A stretch of DNA of 64,000 nt from Guyanagaster necrorhizus (Eukaryota; Basidiomycota; Agaricomycetes; Agaricales; Physalacriaceae). The notes under the pieces were generated by a model. That model was given only the letters and a program-made list of their open reading frames with translations, was not told where the DNA came from and did not search any database. This document shows, one piece after another, positions 20,503-32,400 of this stretch; the first letter of the stretch is position 1; every line of letters begins with the position of its first letter. The DNA is taken from positions 816,776 through 880,775 of the forward strand of contig NW_025064893.1 in NCBI RefSeq assembly GCF_019112545.1, in the 5' to 3' direction. A program made the position numbers and the translations under genes.

Positions 20503-20938
20503 TGTTAAGCCCAAGCGTCACGTGAACAGATACACGTGATAAACAGATGTTCCTTCGCACTTCGAGGAATCACCTGAGTTCACGAAGATATACACGTTTT
20601 AGATGTGACCCAAGGTCAGATGTAGACTCGAGATAGAATGGTGTGTATAAACTTTAGCTCGAAGCTGGGGTATACCAGCGAGAGCTGTCGTCCTTAAATA
20701 CTGTACAGTTATCTGCTAATTATACTCCTACTTATTATGTGTGTCTATGTCCATTATGCTTGTTGTCCTGGAGCGTCGCTATCGTACATAAAAGGTCGAT
20801 TGTATGTCGTCGAGCGCGACCATCATGATGTCTCGATGGAAGGTTTTAGTTGTGCTGACTAAGCTTCCCACGGTCTCATGCCTTTCGACCTATCGTAAAT
20901 AGGGGTTTAAAGAAAGAAAATAGTAAAAAATCGTAACA
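20503..20938 (-). repeat. 5' LTR of A2
   Basis: 436 bp, TGTTAAGCC to CGTAACA, followed by TGAAG (target duplication). Transcription of A2 should start here and run leftward. Confidence 0.95.
20693..20700 (-). promoter_or_regulatory. TATA-like box in the 5' LTR of A2
   Basis: TATTTAAG on minus. The same box occurs at the matching place in the LTRs of A1 (4714-4721), B (6261-6268) and apparently D (21660-21667). Its conservation across diverged LTRs supports a core promoter role. Confidence 0.55.
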
Positions 20939-20943
20939 TGAAG

Positions 20944-22330
20944 TATCACACAGCATAGAACCCACTTGCAATAGTGAATAATATCAGGCTTGGATGACTG
21001 ATGTTCAACAAATCAGACTACATTAGGACTCAGAAGCTCCCCTTCAAACTCAAACAACATCTGTTTAAAGCCAAGAAGCTTTATATGTGGAAAGACATTG
21101 ATGAAATCAAGGTGAGTACACTTGTAGTCCAACTATTTCCCTTAGACTGGATGCATGACATCTCAGTAGAGATTGATGGAAAGGACAAGACTGTTGTCTT
21201 GTTCCTAGAGCTTCTCTGAGCAATCAAGGATGATTGCCTTGAAGAGATAGTAATATCATGATTTTAGCCTCTAATCATAATCTTTTAATGCTTTTTTTTA
21301 GTAAGCTGACACTTATGAAAGCCTGATAATCTCTGATGAATAAATGCTTTCAGTCATGCAGAAATCCTGCCAAAGCCATATGAAACCATGGATGATACAT
21401 ACATAATGACACTATACTGTGTCTTACTTATCACCATATGATACACAGCCAGCATCAATACTGACCACACAAAATGACTGTGCAACAGCACAGTCTTAGC
21501 CAGAATGACTATGGGTTATGCAATACTTGCTGTAGCAACAGTATTGAGAGTAGACAATAGTATGCTCACAAGGCATAGAGAGTATTGTCATTGGACAATG
21601 AGTAGTAGATATAACAATGAGATAATAATCACCTGTAAGGCCAAGACATTTTTAAACAATATTTAAGTCATTGGTAGTTTATAATGGTGTACTCTAGTCT
21701 CAAGCTAAGATTAATTTATACTGATCAAACTCTTTGACACTTAATGTGACTACTGCTTCAGTACTTACACTGGCAGCTGTAGTCTCTATCTCATCATTCT
21801 TATCATTCTGCTTTATCATCAGTTAGTGTCAGACTCTGGCAGTTGCAATGCCAATCACTTGTGATTGTTTAGTCATTATCTGACATCAAATAGGAGTTGG
21901 TCAGCATAATTTCCAGGATGCAGTTGATAGTAAAGATGTCATAGGTAGTACTATACCAGAAAGGCTAGAGGAAGACATTGTGGAACTGGTAGAGACTGGG
22001 CTGAGCTGATCTTCCCGAGGCAGAGTACTCATCTCACAAGTGTGCTTGATCTGAATGACAGCTTCTCTTCTAGGAATATTGTGTCTGTCTTTGACATAGC
22101 ACAGAAGATACTCTTATCAATCCTTCTTCTAGTTATTTATAGGTTTCAGCTTTTGGCCTTTTGTGGAATGATCCAATACTCTTACAAGAGGTGACAAGTC
22201 TGACATGGGTATGCACTATTTTGTTCTGTGTTTGCTAACAATGACACAGTGCTTGAGGGCAAAAACCTTGAAAATAGTACTGTTGATGAAGCAGATATTT
22301 ACATGTCAGTGAAGTGAAAATATTTTGCAT
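20944..22330 (+). mobile_element. Right-hand tail of D, including a probable LTR remnant
   Basis: The sequence remains CpG-poor and AT-rich until about 22,330, where CpGs reappear. An ORF of 72 codons at 21001-21219 (starts MFNKSDYIRT) has no recognised relative. Around 21660-21720, TATTTAAG is followed by GTGTACTCTAGTCTCAAGCT and a TTTATAC element, matching the TATA-to-R region of the other LTRs. A degenerate 3' LTR of D therefore probably lies within about 21,250-21,900. Its exact ends cannot be read. Confidence 0.45.
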
Positions 22331-23850
22331 AACACTCCCCTTGCAAAATGGTCAAAACGTGCGGGTGGTCTCTGAAAAGGGAATAGCACGTGACAATGGT
22401 CCTCATGTAATTTCCCGCTTTTTGGTTCAATTGCTTTGCGCAGGCACACTGTTATGCACATTCATCCTCGTTCATCTCCAGCGTTTATCCATTATATCTG
22501 GATAGCGAAACCCCGGTATCTCGATCAACCGCTTGCCTTTCCCCTGTCAGAGTAACATATGGCTGCCCGCACTTCGTATGCTGATGTCGCACAGCTTCTG
22601 ACCTAGTTCTGACCTTCTTGACAATGCAACTTGTATGCAATGCTCTCTCGGTAGGATTGGCGGCAACAATAATTGGGACGGCTGGCCTATCAGAAGACCA
22701 CGGGGCTTGCATATGCAGTCGAAATTAAGCGAGCGTCAAGGGCTGCGGCAACGGAACAGTCATCGTACTAACTTAACACGTACATATCATAATCCCTCTC
22801 ATGATCATGGTCTGTATTTACTGTTCTTACTGTCACACCGATCTGACCCTGCCTGCGATCCTCAAGCTCAGCCGTAATCTGCAATCAGCAATTCCGACTC
22901 CTCCCTGCTACCATGCAGCGTGCAGGTCTTGATATTTTTATCTTGGCTACTGCTGGTTTCATTTTAAGGTCCTACTTTATGCGGCCAGATAATTCTGGCA
23001 CCTACAGAATTTCTTGCTTTGCCATTTGCAGAATCGACCAGTAAGCGTCATTGCTTCACTCGCATAAAAGGACGACAGCCGGGGACCTCAAACCTGCGCC
23101 ACCTCGTTCAGGTTCAGGTGGGACGCACGATCAACACGGAGCGACCCTGTTTTCAATCAAGAAGTCTAGAATTCATTAAGTTTCTCATGTCAGTGCATTC
23201 CTTCCAGCCCCTTCTATCTACCACGAGTTTTGGTAGCTTGCTCCTCTGACCTACCATGCTATAGCTATCCTCTATATGTGCCGATGGTGGTTTTGCCGCA
23301 CTAGATATGTATATACTCGTCTGACAGATCACTCTGCAGATTATCTGCATCTTCTCAATCTGGGCTGGGCTTCATAAAACCATTGACGACCATCACTTTG
23401 TGTGGTAAATGTTTCAGCTGATTTGCGGTTGCAGCAAGTGTAATTGACTTTGACCTGACCAGTACTGGGTTGTCTTGCCTATGAAAATCCTGTCTCCCCG
23501 ACGCTTCTGACTTTACCTTTCAGACGAGACCGAAATAACGTCGTTCACTTGTTGTTCAGCTGAATGCTCGTCCAAAAAAAGGCCTTCCTTCATCAGAAGA
23601 GTCTCACGAGTGACAAAGAAAGAGATGAAGGAATAGTGCTGCCGAAACGAACCCAGGCCTGCAAGCTTCGAAAATCAAGATCCAGCCGGTGAAGGATGAG
23701 GACAGTACAGACCGCCAAATTCCTGATGGCTTATCAGTGATATGATGGATGTTGGCCGTGGAGCGATTGGAGATAAAGATGTAGAGATATAAATTAAGCA
23801 GTCGAACCGGCGCGTCCATCTGCCATTCAAACTGCCTTGATCTCCCTGGC
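22331..23850. other. Intergenic region, no gene recognised
   Basis: Normal CpG content resumes here. Only short unconvincing ORFs are present, and no repeats or RNA genes stood out. Confidence 0.5.
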
Positions 23851-23859
23851 CTCTGTCCT

Positions 23860-24400
23860 CAGCTCGTAGAATCTCTGAAGTCAGTCACTTGATTCGATAT
23901 TGTGTGAAAAGCGGCAAGATCTCTGTGTAATAATCTAAACGGAGAGCCCTTCATAGTTGTATTCGCAGATATTATGCTCTCAAGTATATCTTCAACATCT
24001 TCCAAGACAAGAAAGACGAACCTATGAACTTGACCCAAGCGCTTTTCGTGCAATTTCAGAAGCCGATAGACTGTAAGAGGTCAAGCTCCGGGATATCGTT
24101 GTCTGTGAGTAATAGGGTCTTTCAAGAACCATGGTTTCGGCCGCCGTAACCTCACCTTTCCATCCCATAGCGTAGACAATATCAAAAACATGGAAGGGTT
24201 CATTGCCGGAGAATCTACACCGCTCGCTTCGGGTTCTGATCTATCAACAGGCGCCTGGGTTAAGGCGAACATGTCTTAGAAGAAGGGCGACGCGAGTGAG
24301 AGAATGAATTTGTGCGCATGGTATCAGAATAATTGGCCATGTTATCCGAACTATCGAATGATTATGAAGCATCCTTTCCCGAAAAAATAGGTTCAGCCGT
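23860..24400 (-). pseudogene. BTB/POZ-domain pseudogene 1
   Basis: Read leftward, a worn BTB protein like the one at 36947-37921. FDSSD is followed in a shifted frame by AHKFILSLASPFF, stop, DMFALTQAPVD. The central part is missing; then FHVFDIVYAMGWKGEVTAAE (neighbour: LRVFAIAYAMQWNEEAAEAA) and NDIPELDLLQS (neighbour: QDIPELDILPS). At least one stop (AAA to TAA) and two frameshifts are present, and most of the BTB fold after the first helix is deleted. Confidence 0.7.
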
Positions 24401-24469
24401 GAAGCTGTAGAAAATGCAAACAGTCAGTACCGCCTGGCGCACTGGCAGCCGGCGAACCTAAGCACGTAC

Positions 24470-25060
24470 TTCATCCCCATCGATGTAAGCCAACTTGTAA
24501 GCGTCATCCGTACGTTGTTTGTGGAACCTTAAAAGTCGATATATAATACGTGGTAACTCGAGGATGTCGGGATATCGTCATCTTCCCGTGTCAGTAGAGG
24601 TCTTTGGAGTACCGCATCTGCAGCCGCGGCTGCCTCTTGCTTCTATAGCGTAAAGCAATCGCAAAGACCGTAAGGGCTCCGTTCCAGAGTCGCAGAACTT
24701 ACGTAGCTCGCTTCGAGTCCTGAGAGCTACGTCCTGCGTAAGGTATTTCCTGGCCATGGTTACCAACACATGGTACAATACAGATATGTCCTTGAATGAT
24801 AGATCCTTAGTAGGGTAGCAAAAGCGAAGAATTGTCCCGATGGTCTGACCATCTTCGGCCATCGGAATTGTAGGAATGGATCCCTGTTGGCCGGTGGCTG
24901 AGCTATCGCGAGCATGTCTTTGAGAAAAGATGACAAAAGATGACACAAGTGAGAGAATGAGTTTGTGCGCGTGGAAGTGTACGTTGTCGCATGCTATCAA
25001 AATGACATCGGTCGTGGTGTCTGAACCGTCGAATGAATATGAAGCATCTAATTATGGAAG
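24470..25060 (-). pseudogene. BTB/POZ-domain pseudogene 2
   Basis: Reads FDGSDTTTDVILIACDNVHF, AHKLILSLVSSF, then shifts frame at a 10-bp tandem duplication (24928-24947). It returns to MAEDGQTIGTILRFCYPT and the helical RKYLTQDVALRTRSELRKF, with a further shift before RAAAAADAVLQRPLL and DILELPRIIYRLL. Without the duplication the first part continues as SFLKDMLA, as in the intact family member. Such proteins usually act as substrate adaptors or dimerisation modules. This copy cannot encode a full one. Confidence 0.75.
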
Positions 25061-25390
25061 ACTGGGTGAAGTAGATATTCGGTGTGAGCAGCGCATTGAG
25101 TGTAGGATCAACGTTCAACGTCCAACGGCTGAAGCTCGCCTGACTGCAGGTGAAAAAAACTTCTATCAAGGTTGACAGTCATTGCCTAGCGGATGGGCGA
25201 TATTTGGCTCACCGATGTGTAATTCATAAAGATGTGCCGCTAAGAAATACAATGGCAGGTTATCTGAGAGAGGTGAGGCGGACTTGAGGGCAGGTTCCAA
25301 ATTCGGCCAATGAGCAGATTTGATTATATGTCTGTAATTATTGTGAGAATACTATTACACTGGTATATGCTTGATATATATACTCGCATG

Positions 25391-27815
25391 CTATCGATCT
25401 GTCCCATCCCTCTCCAACATCTCAAAGTCAGTGTCTTCCTCCTCCGGCCTCAACGCCTCTTCTTCCTCACTTGCCCCCACTTTCTTCCTGCTCCCATTCC
25501 TAGTGAACAATCTCGATACCCATCCACTCGAACTTCCACTCGACATCCCCTTCGCATGTTTTGATTTGGGTGGGTATGAGGGTCCAGGTAAGAACGATAC
25601 ATGTTCATCGGTAGAGGTCAGTGGAACGGTGTTGTAACCAGATTTTTCATCTTCACCAAACACAGCATCCATCTCTTCAAGAGGGACGCCCTTCGTTTCG
25701 GGGTATACTGACGTGAGAAGGTCAACTCTGAAGCGGGAGTGGATGAAAGGAGCGACCTACGGAAATAAACTTTCAAAGTCGTCAGCATGGGCAAAGAAGG
25801 GATCAGAGGAATCGACATACCCAAGATGAAACTGCAGGCGCAGAAAAACCCGTGCATGAAATAGAGGCGCCATTCTATTACCTCTTGCAAGTAAGGCGTT
25901 ATTTCACCGACGAGTGTGTTGAACGCCCAATTGGTCGCTGTCGATAGTGACACGCCTTTTGCACGTACAGTAAGTGGCATGATCTAGAAAAATTAACAGT
26001 CGAGCTATAGAAACAGGAAAGAGCATTACCTCTGGAGGGTACAGCCACGGTAGTGGACCCCAACTACAAACTTCCATCAACGAAGGAAAATGCGACTGGA
26101 AGCAAAAACCAACCTGAATCCAAAAGCAGCATTAAAGATGATGACGCACGCCACCACAGCATTAGGCGTTTCTGGTAAGTCGAGATATAGCCAGTATCCC
26201 GTAGCGCAGAGTGCCAGACACATCTACAGACGCAACAGTGAGCCATAGATCCTGGGGACAGCTTTGAGGAAGATTCACCACAACGGCACCCGACAGCAAG
26301 ATCGGTCGACGTCCCCATCGGTCAACTAGGTACCATCTAAGACACCGAGTGAGGAATAGCGGCTGAAGATGATGGAAGGAACGCACGGCGGTAAAGTACT
26401 AAGGAGATATATTAAGGAATTAATTCCTGTCATAAGTAGAGCTTGTCGACCTAGCCAGCCAGCCTCTGAAGCGGGAGTCGTCAGAATGCGCTCTGTGGTG
26501 ATGTCTCTGCTGACTACTTGCCTTCAAATACTTTAGCTGCGAGTAAAGGGGACGGGTAAACATTCGAGTTGCAGAGTGCCAAGGAAAGTCACTCACGAGC
26601 ATAATAAGAAATAACTGTAATCGTAGTGAAGATCAACGGAGGTAAACAAGCTAATGCACGACGCACCATTGATGCCATTTAGTTGAGCAAATGCTTGCGA
26701 TGACATGGCCAGTAGCACGCGCCGCTTATACTTTTTCCACATCATTGCATACGTCCGGGCCTCGCCGGATTGTCTCTGCGAATGCCCAAATGAGATATTA
26801 GTTATTTAGCCTACTAGGACGTACCTCCATGATAACTTTGTCCTTGATTTCCCTGTATTCCGCCCGGGCAACAACGTTGTCCAGGTCACCGCCATGGAGG
26901 TCCGCAAGTACCCGCAATCCTTCATCATCCTTATCCGTGTCTATGAGCCAGCGAGGACTTTCCGGAAGGACTAGTGATCCAGCGGCAAGGATGGCGCCAA
27001 TGACGCATTGAACAAACAAAGGTATTCGCCATGCCATGTTTGAGTCTATGAACGAGGAAAAGTAGTCGGTCCAGACAGAAAATGCATAACCAAAGATGTT
27101 GCCGGTGAATTCTACGCAAGCCAAAGCTCCCCTCTGCGAGAATATTAACCAACAGCTGATTCGAACAAAATAAAAGTCATACATGATTTGGCGGTGATAT
27201 TTCACTCTGATATATGGGCACGATAGTGCTGTGAACACATCAGCGCTGGGCACACGACCAGCCCTGAGATGACGACGCACGATAGAAGGCCAACGCCAAA
27301 CCCACTGAAAATCCGTCCCACTACCATTACTGCGAATCCGGTTGTAAATGTCTGCACCGCTCCGCCCAAGGTAAACACCAGTGCTCCAATAAATAGCGTT
27401 CCCTTTCGGCCAATGATGTCTCCTACACGTCCAGCAGCCAGAGAAGTCACTACAAATGTTCATAGTCAGAACCGCGTCCACAAAAACATACGGAGAATAC
27501 ATACCGAATGCACCGACTTCCAACACAGCAACCATGCTCCCAACCTGTATCGGTCCTGGCCTACCGAAGAACTGGATGAAATGGGGTCCCGTTATGATAC
27601 CTGACATGACACTGCAAAAACCATCAACTTCGACGTCTATTGCGCATCGCTCCGCGGCTTCTTACCCTTGATCATACCCGAACTGGGGAAGAAATGATGA
27701 TAAGCTGGCAATTTCCACTTGCAGAAACATAGTGACCCACAAGAAATACGCCTAGACTGGCGAAGATAGATACAACATATAATAACGGCTGGCCCACCAG
27801 CCTGCGGCGAGACAT
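25391..27815 (-). CDS. MFS sugar porter, 15 exons, 541 aa
   Basis: Exons by splice sites and frame: 27741-27815, 27666-27682, 27505-27611, 27281-27449, 27183-27228, 26825-27133, 26667-26775, 26597-26614, 26522-26536, 26387-26465, 26279-26336, 26114-26223, 26030-26063, 25821-25983, 25391-25707. They sum to 1,626 nt (542 codons with stop). The product is a 12-TM sugar porter of the major facilitator superfamily: FGYDQGVMSG in TM1, GRxGDIIGRKG after TM2, STIVPIYQSE, PESPRW after TM6, VDRWGRRP after TM8, and YPETKGVPLEE after TM12, then a Ser/Glu-rich cytosolic tail. It should carry a monosaccharide or polyol by proton symport at the plasma membrane. Three exons are only 17, 18 and 15 nt, and the ninth intron (26466-26521) is GC-AG. 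The start is the first ATG of exon 1; an upstream in-frame Met exists but precedes an unlikely sequence. Confidence 0.9.
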
Positions 27816-28095
27816 TTTGGAAGGGCCGCGAGGATTATTTCTAGGGGGCCTATATTCGAATCCGTGGCGGGCAACGGAGGGGGAGTTTGTAAAAGGCGTG
27901 ATCTTCCCGCGGTGCTTCGAATTTCGTGTTCTTCCCACGGTGCGGTACGGTGCCTGCCGGCGCCAAAAAATACCCAATAATTTTGACATTCTAGTCGTCG
28001 CCTAATATTCTTGATAATGTTCAGTACTTAGAGGATTTTTTGAAACAACCACTCTGAAGATCATCCCTTTATAATATTAGTAGAAGCAACATTGT

Positions 28096-28182
28096 GGTTC
28101 AGTGGTCTAGTGGTTATGATTTGTGTCTCACAACCGTAAGGTTTCGCACACAAGGTCCCCAGTTCGATCCTGGGCTGAACCA
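28096..28182 (+). tRNA. tRNA-Val (CAC) with a 14-nt intron
   Basis: Acceptor stem GGTTCAG/CTGAACC closes with discriminator A (28182). The D-arm contains the A box TGGTCTAGTGG. The anticodon stem is TGTGT/ACACA with loop CUCACAC, giving anticodon CAC at 28129-28131. The intron ACCGTAAGGTTTCG (28133-28146) sits one base 3' of the anticodon, the canonical position. The T-arm is CCCAG-TTCGATC-CTGGG. A run of five T (28183-28187) follows as Pol III terminator. Confidence 0.93.
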
Positions 28183-28514
28183 TTTTTATGCCTGCTTGGA
28201 TGTAATATGCATTGAATATGGATTCTGGTCCCTGGAAAGTGGCCATTGTCTCTTAGTACATCCACACAATACCTTCTAGGGGTAATATAGAGTTTTACTG
28301 TTATAGTCGTTACGTAGCACCCTATCACGCGACAGCGTCTCCTCCGAATTCTTTTGTATTTTCAAAACCTGATAGGTGCTACATAACATGGATAGTGAAA
28401 TTCTGGCCCGTGCATACTACGTAGTCGCATTTTACTGCGACGAATAACTCTCCGATGGCTTGCCAGTGACTCGTCGATCGTTACTAGTGCCATTCTCGAA
28501 AATTCGGAACCAAT

Positions 28515-29172
28515 ATGGCACAGCCACACTGCTTGTTCACTACTAGTGCCATGCCCCAAGCGTACGGTCCCAACGTCAACGGCTACGCAGGTTACGCCTA
28601 CCCTATACTCTCGCCACCGAAACCTAAGCCAGCAGTGAAACCTGTCAATGTCTTTTCTGATGATGGTTCTTTCCTAGACCGCATCCGACGCAGCATGAAG
28701 GTATGATATGTATCATTCTCACTACTTATCTTTGTCTTGCGTTCAGCTCTGAAGGCAAAACAACCTCTTCACAGGAAGAAGACGAAAAGCGTAAACGTGA
28801 GGAGGATCTCGAAAGGTCAGCACATGCTATTCTGCCCGTCGTTCTCTGCTTATCATGAATGCGGTCTCCAGAAAGAGAAACTTCGATAACCGTTTTGTGA
28901 GTTGACCCTCATCACCAGTGGAACATCCATTTATCATACACCAGAGGAATCGAGGGAAACGACCACTCCCAGCTACAGACTCGACTTCTGCAAAACCGCC
29001 TACAAAGAAACAGAGGTCTGACAATACTTCAGTAAAGAGTGCGCTGATCATTGCTTAACAACAACTAATGCTGATTCCTGCATGCTTAGCTGAATACCAG
29101 AAGCTTGTCGAGGACCATTCCAAACGTAATCTCAAAGGCGATGGCGCTGGTGGGCACACACTCACTCGGTAG
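28515..29172 (+). CDS. Small basic, probably nuclear protein (hypothetical), about 5 exons
   Basis: Exon 1 (28515-28700) encodes a Pro/Tyr-rich start and GSFLDRIRRSMK. Exon 2 (28775-28815) and exon 3 (28872-28896) encode EEDEKRKREEDLERKRNFDN, and exon 4 (28945-29015) encodes GKRPLPATDS...PTKKQR, which looks like a nuclear localisation signal. The last exon should encode EYQKLVEDHSKRNLKGDGAG up to TAG near 29172, but with acceptor TTAG at 29089-29092 the phase does not fit exon 4. Either a small exon or another splice site is missed, or the copy is damaged. I do not recognise the family. An alternative start is the second Met (28551). Confidence 0.55.
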
Positions 29173-29423
29173 ATGCTGAATGCGTTATGATTATAGAATC
29201 CAAGCTGAATATTGTTACCGCCTAAGTGAGTATATGATGCTCTCCTCCCTACTCCTGTACTAATGATGTCCGCCGTTCGTAGTATCAATGTTTAGCTCCT
29301 TCCCTTTTGTCCAGCATAACCGAATAGAGGTTTGATAGCTTGAATTTCTGCAAAAAAAAATGAAGAACGCTATAATACCCATGTGGTGCAGCTGCAATGA
29401 TAATATAATTTTGTTTTCATTGC

Positions 29424-32400
29424 TTATGCTTCCAAAATCCGGAATACCTAATTGAACGAATCAGCAAAAATATAACATCGACTCATTGGTACATACCTTC
29501 ACAACACCGCTCTTCATGTCCTCCAAGCGGTAGCTCACTGATTCCACCGTCTAGTTTGATCATTAATAATTGGTAACAGGCCATGAATTTTAGAAGAACC
29601 TACCTGTTGCCCTACATGCTGGTTTGCCTGGAACACTCTGAGTTTAAACTTCTTCACTTCAAACTCACTGACGATACCAACAAGCGGCTCCTTCGCGCCC
29701 ACATGCTGGCTGTACGTCTGAATGCCTTTATGTCCCTTCAATTTGGCATCCGAAAGCCACACAACATCACCAGGCATGATATCTCCAGCCCTCTTCTGCA
29801 CCGAAGACCCCGTCTGCATATACATGACATATCCGTATGATGGAGGGGAAGGCGGCGCTGCACCTGGCACCTCGTGCAAGACAGCTTCGATGAATCCATG
29901 ATATGACCCATCGCCAATCAACGCCTTCTTCGACTTGTCATACAACGATGTGGCCACTTCACACACCTGGACACCAATGCGACCCCATATCGCCATCAAC
30001 TCCTCTGAAGTGAGAACCGCATCTTCTTGGCTCTTTGAGGGCTTGATAATTTCGGGTGGTGCAGGAGCAGGAGCAGGGATGGCTGTCGCTGTCTCCGCTA
30101 CATCATCAGTCCATGACACTGACATGGTAGCACCGGAACCAAACTCGAGCGAGGAGCTCGGAATCGATGGTAGCACCCACTGCGAGGATATGCTATCAGA
30201 CAGCTCCATTCGGGAAGGAGTATTATCGGAGAAAGGCGGTGGCGGCGGTAGCGCTCCGGTTCGAGGAGGCCGAGTTACAAGCTTCGGAGGAATATCTTGC
30301 GCCTCAGGTTCATCAACCATGATGAAGTCATACTGGGGTTTGTGTGTCAGATGCGGATCTGCGCCAGTCTCACCATAGGATGATTTAATAGATGTCACAG
30401 TTTGGACGCTGGTTCGTCGTGGAGGAACTGCTATAGGCACAGGCGGACGACCAGGAGGAAGGGGAGTCGGCGATTGCATTGCAATTCGCGACGATGCTGG
30501 TGGAACCTCCGTCGACATCAGACGCTGCACCGACGTTCGTCTGCCTTCGCGAGTAGGAATAGGCGGAGGAGGTATTTCCTCAGGCACCTCGTCAGCTTCC
30601 TCGAATTGAATCTCTTCCGCTTCACTCTCTTCTGCTTCCACTTTGACCACATCGTCAGATGTCGCTTGACTCCCTTGCTCAGAATCAGTCTCCTGTGTTT
30701 CGGTCGGCGGCGGCGCTCGAGGCATGGGAGGGGCTCGAACAGGTGGATGTGGAGGTATATGACATGGAACTGACGATGGCAAAACACCAACACCCATAGG
30801 CATCATGCCAATCCGCATTCCACCCATACTTATCAATTTGGCGGCAATACGTTCCTTGCGTGCACGTTCTTCTTGCTCTTCAGTGACCTCTTCCACAGAT
30901 TCCGGTTCATCTTCTTCTTGCTGATTTCCCTCAGCATCCTCCTGGACGTCGAGGGATCTCTGAGGCAGGGGCGGAGGTCGTGATGTCGGAATAGGGGGAG
31001 CACCGAACTTGATCCCGCCCAGTTTCGCCATCCGTTCAGCAATTGTCCGTCGCCTCTCTTGTTCCGGTTCCATTTCAATAGGCACTTCAATCGACGCGGG
31101 TTCTATAACGTGTGCTGGTAATGTTGCTGTAGCCGGTCCAGAAACCATCGAAGATGGGGCTGCAGGTTCTCGTATATAGGAACTCACAGAAGCGGATGGA
31201 GATGCAGGCTCTCTTATAGACACAGCTTGTTCTCGAACGCTGTTATATGACGCACGCCTACTCGGGCTGTGGAATGTCGGATCAATTGGATCTATATATT
31301 CGTAAATTTTATCAGTGCTCGACAGATTGGTATGGAAATTATTGAACCTACCACCCTCTTCCTCATCCAAAATCTCTTGTTCTGAAGAGTGGTCGCTGAC
31401 AGAAACAGTGGGAGTCAGCATAGGTGGCGTATGGGGTCGCCGACGTAATTCGAGGCCAGGAGGAACTTTTATCGACTCCCTCCTCACAGGCGGAGGAATG
31501 ATCAAGGGCTGCTCCTCTAAAGCAGGAGATGGGCGCCTTGGAGGTGGTGGAGGTAATGGTATTGCTTCTTGATCGGACTCTACCTCTTCTGCTGGAACAG
31601 GAGGAATAGAACGGTGAGGATGTGGGTGTACAGATGCCGAAGGTGTCTCTATCTCGGATTGGTCGCTTGATTGAGATAATGATCGCTGCGGCGCAGGAAT
31701 GGAATGACGGAAAGGTCCTGGATGAGGAAGAGGCTCTGTTTCATCATCCTCTTCAGTAGCCTGTGACGGCAGGATAGAAAAAGATCGCGGGGGCGGTATT
31801 TGCAGAGGCAATGTTGGTGATATCGGTGAATCATGTGTGACAGACGGCGGAGGAGGAACTGAACGCTGTGGTGGCGCAGCGAAAAGAGCACTATCTTCAA
31901 CCTCTGTAGTGGATGCAAGTGGCGGCGAAATCGATGTGCGTTTCGGTGAGACAACAACGATGTCGTTGTCATCTACGCGCTGTATGGAAAGCCTTCGCAG
32001 TGGCAGAGTAGCAACAGGCTCAGGTGCCGGGATAGACGGCCGTGTGCTACTCGCGGGCAATGGCGGTGGAGGCCCGGAAGTAGCCAGCTGCGGCAGACGG
32101 GTATTCTTGTCATCAATCTTATCCTGATCCTCAATTACGGGCGAAGCCTTCTCATCATGGATTGATATTCCCTGATCGTCATCAATCGACTCCGCATCCC
32201 AATTCGTCTCGACCTGATACTTCACTTCGACAGCAGCCACACCCCTTGCACTGATCTCTTCCTCATACGACTCCGGCTCTTCTGTTATCCCGATGGGGAA
32301 TCTCGGTTCTGGTACACCCTGAACGGGTATAGCGTCTACGAGACAGCAAAAAGAATCAAATCAATATTTGTTACACATTTTATCATCGATAACACAAAAG

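Larger units (their letters stand above)
13312..20938 (-). mobile_element. Nearly intact autonomous Ty3/Gypsy chromovirus 'A2'
   Basis: Two 436-bp LTRs (13312-13747 and 20503-20938) differ at 8 positions (7 transitions, 1 transversion). Both flanks carry the target duplication TGAAG (13307-13311 and 20939-20943). Reading leftward: 5' LTR, ORF X, gag overlapping it, pol overlapping gag, polypurine tract, 3' LTR. Pol order is protease, RT, RNase H, integrase, chromodomain, which is the chromovirus order. The only visible defect is one in-frame TGA in pol. It is the youngest insertion in the stack together with A1. Confidence 0.95.

Noticed and set aside
21001..21219. 72-codon ORF as a host gene
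   Set aside because: It lies in CpG-erased element sequence without a host-like neighbour or motif; kept only as part of the D tail.
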